From assembly GCA_029237695.1 (NCBI GenBank), contig CM055266.1, positions 112,299,370 through 112,363,369 on the forward strand: DNA of 64,000 nucleotides. The letters are read 5' to 3'. Of the stretch, positions 52,601-61,600 are shown piece by piece. The stretch's first letter is position 1. Each line of letters starts with the position of its first letter. The notes beneath the pieces were generated by a model. The model saw only the letters and a list, made by a program, of their open reading frames with translations, made no database searches and was not told the origin of the DNA. The position numbers were made by a program, and so were the translations under genes. Origin of the DNA: Conchocele bisecta (Eukaryota > Mollusca > Bivalvia > Lucinida > Thyasiridae).

Positions 52601-55600
52601 GATTCAGTGGTTGTCACGTGTCACGTAGAACGTCCGTAAGTAACTCTGATTCAGTGGTTGTCACGTAGAACATATGTAAGTAACTCTGATTCAGTGGTTG
52701 TAACGTAGGGCGTCTGTAAGTAACTCTTATTCAGTGGTTGTCACGTAGGGCGTATGCAAAGTAACTCTGATACAGTGGTTGTCACGTAGAACATATGTAA
52801 GTAACTCTGATTCAGTGGTTGTAACGTAGGGCGTCTGTAAGTAATTCTGATTCAGTGGTTGTCACGTAGAACATATGTAAGTAACTCTGATTCAGTGGTT
52901 GTCACGTAGAACATATGTAAGTAACTCTGATTCAGTGGTTGTAACGTAGGGCGTCTATAAGTAACTCTGATTCAGTGGTTGTCGCGTAGAACATATGTAA
53001 GTAACTCTGATTCAGTGGTTGTAACGTAGGGCGTCTGTAAGTAACTCTGATTCAGTGGTTGTCACGTAGGGCGTATGTAAAGTAACTCGGATTCGGTGGT
53101 TGTCACGTAGGGCGTATGTAAAGTAACTCTGATTCAGTGGTTGTCACGTAGAACATATGTAAGAACCTCTGATTCAGTGAATTGTCAAAGGTATTTGGGC
53201 GTATGTAAAGTAACTCTGAATCATGGTTGTCACGAAAACATAGGGTTAATTAACTCTGATTCAGTGATTGTTCACGAGGTGTATGTAAGTAACTGTGATT
53301 CAGTGGTTTTATCAATAGGCGAATGTAAATAACTCTATTCGTGGTTGTCCACGTAGGTCGTAATTTAAAGTAAACTCGATTCAGGGTTGTTCACGTAGAA
53401 ACATGTAAATAAACTCTGATTCGGTGATTTGGCCACGTAGGGCGTATGTAAATAACCTGATTCAGTGTTGTCACGTAGAACATATGTAAGAAACTCTTAA
53501 TTCAAGGTTTGACGTATTGGCGTCTGTAAAATCCTCCTGATTCAGTGGTTGTCACGGTAGGGCGTATTAAATAAACTCGATTCCCAGTGGTTGTCACGTA
53601 GAACATATTTGTAAGATTCATTGATTCAGGTTAATTGTCCCCAACGTAGGGTGGTTATGTAAGGGTAACTCTTCTGGTTTTTCAGTGGGTTATCAACGGG
53701 GTCGGGCCTTATGAAAGTAACCTCTGATTCAGTGGTTGTCCACGTAGGGCTATTTGTAAAGTAACCTCTGAATTCAGTTGGTTTGTCAACTTATTAACAT
53801 TATTGTAATAACTCTGATTCAGTGGTTTGTCCCGTAGGGCAATGTAAAGTAACTCTGATTTCGTGTTGTCCGGTAGGGCGTATGTAAAGTAACTCTGATT
53901 CTGAGGTGTCACGTAGCGGTCTGTAAGTACTCTTGATTCAGTGGGTTAAAAGTAGGCAATCCCTGTAAAAATTTGGTCACGTAGGGTCGTACAAGTAAAG
54001 TAACTCTGATACAGTGGTTGTCACGTAGGGCGTCTGTAAGTAACTCTGATTCAGTGGTTGTCACGTAAAACATTATGTAACTAACTCTGATTCAGTGGTT
54101 GTCACGTAGAGCGTATGTAAAGTAACTCTGATTCAGTGGGTGTCACGTAGAACATCTGTAAGTAATTCTCATTTAGTGGTTGTAACGTAGGTCGTCTGTA
54201 AGTAATTCTGATTCAGTGGTTGTCACGTAGGGCGTATGCAAAGTAACTCTGATTCAGTGGTTGTCACGTAGAACGTCTGTAAGTAATTCTCATTTAGTGG
54301 TTGTAACGTAGGGCGTCTGTAAGTTACTCTGATTCAGTGGTTGTCACGTAGGGCGTCTGTAAATAACCAGGATATTCTGTCATGTAGGGCGATTTGAATA
54401 TAGCCCGAATTTCGCGATTGTCACATATCTGTAAATAACCCGAAATGTTGGTCGTCACGTAGGGCGACTGTTAGTCGCCCGACGTGACGACCAACAATCC
54501 GGGTTGTCTCCAATACAGCTGAAGATTACGGTGTGGGAAATCGACGACAACTGGCCGTTATTCAAGGACAGATCCTACGTGTATACGATCAGTAACAACA
54601 CAGGTATGGGATCGTTTTTCGCCAGCTGTGACACGACGGACGACGATTATCTCGCCGAGCATCAACAGAACATATACACTACGGACCATAGGTGGGTCTT
54701 CTAAAACTGATTGGGCATAACAAATGTTACGGCCCACCTCCCAATCATTATTCCCTACCGCTGAATGTTCAGCCAACCACGACTGTTTAATTGAAAATAA
54801 ATGTCTTCCAAGCGTTTATGTTTTTCCAGTTTTCAAATCTATTATGTAGACATTCATTGTCATTAGATCCCTCTAATCGTGTTTTCAAGTACAAATATGC
54901 CATATCAATTTACATGTAAAACTGTACAAAACTAGTAATATTAAAAATAAATACAGTCTGCAGTGTTTATGCAAACTCCGTCAAACTCCGTCGGGCCATG
55001 ATTCGAGTAAACCAACGTTCGAAGTAACGAACCTGGGGCCCGTTTCACTAAATTTCGTACGACTAAAATGTTCGTAAGTGCAAATTTAGGATCGTCTAGG
55101 AATTTCAATTGATGGATTTACATTTATTGCGCATAGGCTGCATATGCAGCCTATGCTCAATAAAGGTAAATCCAATAATTCTTTACATGAAAACAGTGTT
55201 AATGTGAAATTTATAGACTATCATAATTTTGCACCTACGAACATTCTAGTTGTACGAAGTTTAGTGAAACGGGCCCCTGACCATACATCCACATATGTCA
55301 ATGTAACAGTATTCTTATACGTATATTCATTACAGTATATGTCTACGCCGCGAAACGAACCACTATACATGCGTGATGTGAAAGAAAAATTGCGACCCCA
55401 GTCACTGTGACTCCATATTCTATTGCAGTGCATTCGGTATTGGCGAGTCGTGTAAGTTGTTCACGAAGATCGACTTCAGAACGGTGATGGCCCCGCAGAC
55501 GTACACATTCAGGGCGACGGCCGTCGACCGGGCCGGCCATACTGACGTAGCAACCATCACAGTCAACGTCATAGGTGAGTTGGTCGGACACACGTACCAG

Positions 55601-58600
55601 AAAAAAACATTACCTAAAAAGAATGTATAGTTTCTAATATAGATTAGCTTATACTGGAGAGTAGAGATTTGTTCTTTCACCTGTGGTCTGATATATACCC
55701 TTCAATGGCAACTATTAAAGACACACCATGGAAATTGGCCATTATGTGCAGCTTAAATGATACAATACAATTCAAATATTAAAGCCAATGTCGTTCAAGA
55801 TAACATAAAGCTACAGTGAATTGAATTGAGAACGGACGTAAGCTTTTTGCATGGGTGAAAGGACGATAATTAATTTTTAAACTGTATTTTATGACGATTA
55901 GAAACAAGCGCGAGAACACTTATTTATCCCGTCAACACAGTGCGAATGTACCGTGAAACACGGTGCCGTCAAACATTGTTGATATCCTGTCAACGGTGAC
56001 TAGGGTTATTTTTATTTTTTTGCATTTTCAAGACATTTGTAGGTGTTGACGGGATAAATAGAATAGTAGGTTAGTGCCGTGAATGGAGAAAATATCTGGC
56101 GCGGCACGGAAACGGGATGTGTCGGCAGAGCCTCGCCCATCCCGTTCCCTAAGCCTTGCCAGATATTGTTTCCCATTCACGTCACTAACCTACTATTCCA
56201 AGGTACATTATCACGTGGTTACAACAACGTCACACACTCCAAAGTAAGTATTATTTGATATTTTCCTTAATATGTAACGGATTTTGATGAAATATGGCGC
56301 AGAAAACTCGTCTTCGTGAGCTGCATTTTGGTGGTCTAGGGAGTTTGGCACAGACTTATATCGTGTTTGCGAAGAATCGATTTCCGTGTTGGAGACACGG
56401 ACATCGATTCTTCGCAAAAACGACATAAGTTTAGGCGAAAATAAAGAGACCACCAAATGCAGCTTCACAAGACGCGTTTGATGCGTCATATTACATCAAA
56501 ATCTGTTACGTAATAAGGACACTATTATTATAAAAAATACGTACTTTGAATCGGTACTTGTTGTTGTTGTTAGTACCACGTGACCATACACCTTGACTAA
56601 CCTACTATTCTCTATATACAATGTTCTCGTTGGCATAGATGTATGGATAATAGCGGTATGTGTAAGGAACTTGGAGTACCCGGCTTGTCCAATCGGACAC
56701 CCACCATGCCATCCGACATACTGCATCGGTTGAGGATCGAACCCGTACCGCATTGAAAAGAAGCGCGCTCATTACCATTGCGCTAACTTGACAAACTACA
56801 GCGCAGATTTGTTGAAGGTTTCCAAATGCATTTGTACAACGATTTCCTTATAAACGCGAACAGGATAATTTCGTTTAAATAGCCTGTCCGGCTCTCAACT
56901 ACTTAATAGACGCATGTTTTGCATTGCGTTAATTAGAAAATGATGTTTTCGTTGTTAACCATGACACGTTTAAATCAACGAAAACATCATTTTCAAATTA
57001 TTAAAACGATGTGTTAACGATATGCAATCGTTCGTTTGTGGAATCAAAGCCGGGCTGTAACGGAATTAACATTATTTATCCCGTCAACACAGTGCGTATG
57101 TGCAGTGAAACACGGAATTTTTTATATCCTGTCAATACGACCTAATCACTGCGTATGAATATGTGCGGTGACTGGGGTTATTTTTTGCATTTAAAAGCCA
57201 TTTGTAGATGCTGACGAGATAAATAGAATAGTAGGTTAGTGCCGTGAATGGAAAAAAAACATCTGGCGCAGCACGGAAACGGGATCTGCTCGGCAGAGCC
57301 TCGCCCATCCCGTTTCCTAAGCCTTTGACAGATTTGTTTGCCATTCACGGCACCAACCTACTATTCTCTATATTTCAGACATCCCGCCGACGACTACGAC
57401 GACGACGACAACGCCGGCTATACCGGACATGTACGACTACATTGGCAACTTCTTCGACGATACGGGCAACATTATCTGGTTTACAGTGGCCATGATTCTC
57501 TCGGCATTGGCACTGGGACTGCTCACATACGCCATCTACCGGTGTTGTACAACGCCAGGCGCATGCGGATGCTTCAGGTGCGTTCGTTGTGGCAGTCAGA
57601 GTATAACTGCACAACTGTTAATTCGATAGTTCTTAATAGAGCTGAATTATGGCATCTACTGTCTGTTCCACGTTTTTTCTGCCGGCTAACTTTTGGCTAT
57701 TAAACACATTAAATCTAAAAAATATTTAAATGTAAGTACTTTTTCACAAATACTATATTGGTATATATTTTTGCATTTTACAGCCATGTGTAGGTGTTGA
57801 CAGGATAAATAGAACAGTAGGTTAGTGCTGTGAATGGAAAAAAATATCTGGCGCGGCACGGAAACGGGATGTGCTCGGCAGAGCCTCGCCCATCCCGTTT
57901 CCTGAGCCTTGCCAGATATTTTTTTCCCATTCACGGCACTAACCTTCTATTCTCTATAAATGCAGAATAGACTATTAAGCATTACACATACATGGATGTT
58001 TTTCGTTTTACATGGTAATATTTCACAGGAGCGAGTGAAACTAGAGCAGCTTGAGCTGCATCAACGGTTTGAGCCTCAGACATTGATTTCATGTGTAACT
58101 AAGCTTTAGCACAAGGTGTAAACTATCGGTTGCAAAAAGAATTTATGAAGTTTTAGAATGAACAGTCCAACACTATTGTGTTCGCATCTTCACACCGACG
58201 TGGGGCCGGTTAGCTTAGAGGTAGAGCGATGGACTCGGAGCGAGGGATACCGGGTTCGATCCTCAGCCAAAGTTTTAGCTAAAGGACTGAAATATCGACT
58301 ACAGCAAAAACAATTGAAATCGAATGATAAATAACGAAGCTGACGTCACATCCGTTTGCTCTATTTTGAAAACTTGACATCGAATAGAGCCGTAAGTAGT
58401 CAAGATATAGCTCTGAAAATTATCATCTTTCATGCGGCTGACACTCCCCTATCACCCTGGCAAGATATTATGTTGCTGACAGTACTGTACAAATTGGAAA
58501 ACGTTTGTAAAGACCACCCGTTATCAGCCGAAATTCGGCAAAATCGTTGTAAAGTATGTACATTTTTCAAATTCAAATGCATATAGCTCTTTTATTTGAG

Positions 58601-61600
58601 CAGATAGCCGAAGACTGTCAGTGAATTTGAGATAGAGAATTTTGTCAGCTTTCCAATGCAAAAAGAATTCTTGAAATCGGTTGGAAAATAAGGAAGTTAT
58701 AGGAAGTATGACGTCACTTCCGTTTTCGTGGAAAGTAGCATTAAAAGATATCTGAAAATCTCTGAGTCTCTGCTCACACTTGATCCGAATCGGCATGCAA
58801 AATTTGAAGTCGATCCGACCAGCGGTTTGGTGTAGATGGAGGGAGCCCGTAAGTCAGCGGATGATTATTTTTCGATAGTTATCGCCCTTAAATTGCAGTT
58901 TACGCCATTTGTAAATACACCTAATAAAACGGAAATTAAATATGTGCAATATTCCGCCAGTGAATTTTTCGTTTGTTTTTCACCATAGGCCGGGCACAAA
59001 GCGGAAAAGTTTTAGCTAAAGGACTGAAATATCGACCGCAGCAAGAAATTTTGAAATCTATTGATAAATAACGAAGCTGACGTCACATCCGTTTGCTCTA
59101 TTTTTAAAACTTGAAAAAAAGACGTTCATCTTTGACATCCAATAGAACCGGAAGTAGTCAAGATAGAGCTCTGAAAATTATCATCTTTTATGCGCCTGAC
59201 ACACTCCCCTATCACACTGGCAAGAAATTATGTTGCTGACATTACTGTAGAAATTGGAAAACGTTTGTAAAGACCACCCGTTATCAGCCGAAATTCGGCA
59301 AAAATTCGGCAAAATCGTTGAAAAGTATGTACATTTTTCAACTTCAAACGCCTATGTCTCTCTTATTTGACCAGTCAGCGAGTTCAAGATAGAGAATTTG
59401 TCAGCTTTCCAATGCAAAAAGAATTTTTGAAATCGGTTGGAAAATAAGGAAGTTATAGAAAGTATGACCTCACTTCCGGTTTCGTGGAAAGTGGCATTAA
59501 GAGATTTCTGAAAATCTCTAAGTCTCGACTCACACTTGATCCGAATCGGCATGCAAAATTTGAAGTCGATCCGACCAGCGGTTTGGGCTGTAGACTGAAC
59601 GGCTGAATAAAAAAAAATAGGTTTTCGGCGCAGCAGAAAGCCGCCTCAAACCTAATAATCAAGTGTGATTTACAAAGGAGCTAATAAATAGGAACCGGTA
59701 CAGTTTATGTGGTCAAATGAAGTATTGGAATTAGTAGTGATGTTTACACCGTACACCAGTGCAATAGCTACCACAGGGGCCCGTTTCATTAAACTTCTTA
59801 CGATAAGAAATTATCGTACGAATTTCTTAGGCGCATTTTACCGTTTCACTAACGTCAATTTCGTGCGAACTTTCTTGCGAAGTTCGTAACTTTCCACGTA
59901 AGTCTGCAATAGGTATTGGGCTGTCGTACGAATATTTTTTAGCGCAAGTGTCACGGCCGCCATACATGTATTTCATGAATAACATCGCCATAAAATCGGC
60001 CGTGCATATTTCGCCCTGTAGGTTTCGCCCTATACTTCCGTCTGTCTGTCTGTCCGTTTATTTTTGGCATTACTTTTTGGCATTACCCTCACTACTGATC
60101 GTACGTCCGTTCGTCTGTTTATTTGTTTTGAAGTGTTGGTCTGTCCATCTGTCTGTTCGTGTGTTTATTTTTTGGAAGTTTTTGTAAGTTTCTCAATTCA
60201 CTTATAGGGGCCCTAATGCGTAGACAGACCGGATTATCTAGCTTTAGCTGCTTATCAGTTAGCCAGCAAATGCAACCCAGATATAACGTGGCTTATAGAG
60301 TAGTAACTCACTATACTTGTAGCTGTTGATCAGTTAGTGCAGCAAATGCAGCCTGATATAACGTGGCTTATATAATAGTGACTCGCTATACTTGTACCTG
60401 CTGATCAGTTAGCCAGCAAATGCAGCCTGATATAACGTGGTTTAAGGAGGAGTGATTCACTATAATTGTAGTGTGGTGTAGGGGTGAAATGGATGAAAAC
60501 ACGAATAAAATATTTTCAAAAGTAATATGTATGTAATGTGTTGTCATATCATTTTCTTTGTTACTGTATACTATATGGTACATCGAGTTGCCATCTCCGC
60601 CATCTTTGTATGTACAGCCATCTTACAGTTACATCACTTCGACCGTTTGACACATACAGAAAATAATATGACAATGAAAGTATTACAATGTGGTGCAATA
60701 CATTATAGACAGATATGACAACATCGTGCTCTAAATATTATGCCAGAAAGCTATACAAAAGGTTAAGGTCATATAAGGCCTGGCCAACTGGTTCGATCCC
60801 GTATTCAACCTGCTGCATTTCGGGGGGGGGGGGTCCCAAAATCACAACGGTCCATACCAAACCAAAGCCACTTGGCCCCTTCCCCTAAATGTAATAGGAA
60901 ATCAGACTTTGTATATAAGTGTGATGAAAACAACCAATAGGACGTTGCACAAACTTGTATTTATGGGTATGTCAAATTATTTGTGGTATGTGTAAAACGC
61001 CACAAGATGTATTGCATATACTAAGATGGCAAATACGGCAACTCCATGCCCCGTATAGTATACAGTACAAACTAAAGCAAATACAAATCACATTTGAGAT
61101 CATGAAAGACTCAAGCACTTGAAACTTTGCAGACATTAGTTACCCTGCGCTGCCTAGCGAAGAGTTCTACTCCGAGGCTGGCGACATCCACGGTGTCTCT
61201 AGGAGTTCGGTTTCTCGGTGTATTAATGATGCTGTCTCAGCCATCAATAATCGACTGGACAACATCAGTTTTCCAACCGAGGAATAAGACCTGGCCAATT
61301 TTAAAACAAGCCTTTTATTGTGTGACCAGGATTCCGAACACCCTGAGTGCCGTGGATGGGACACTCAGTGTCAGTCCAATTCACTTTCCTGGTTTTCAAC
61401 TTGCTGGACTAAAGTTTTTGATTTAACAGCTGTCGTCTGGTTGTCAAAGTCGGACCGGATGTTTACATTCAAAGGCGTTGATGGATTTCCAATACTGAAG
61501 AATTCTTAAGAAGTTCGTAACTTAAGAAATTTCGTACGCACATGTTAGTGAAACGCACGTAAGAAGTTCGCAAGAAGTTCGTACGAAAAGTATCGTAGAC

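Noticed and set aside
54604..54609. Earlier donor for exon 15 at GTATGG
   Set aside because: It would leave phase 1, incompatible with exon 16, and drop the coding-like SFFASCDTTDD segment.
58203..58271. A functional tRNA gene
   Set aside because: A and B boxes are present, but the acceptor and T stems do not pair. It heads a duplicated repeat body, so SINE-derived.
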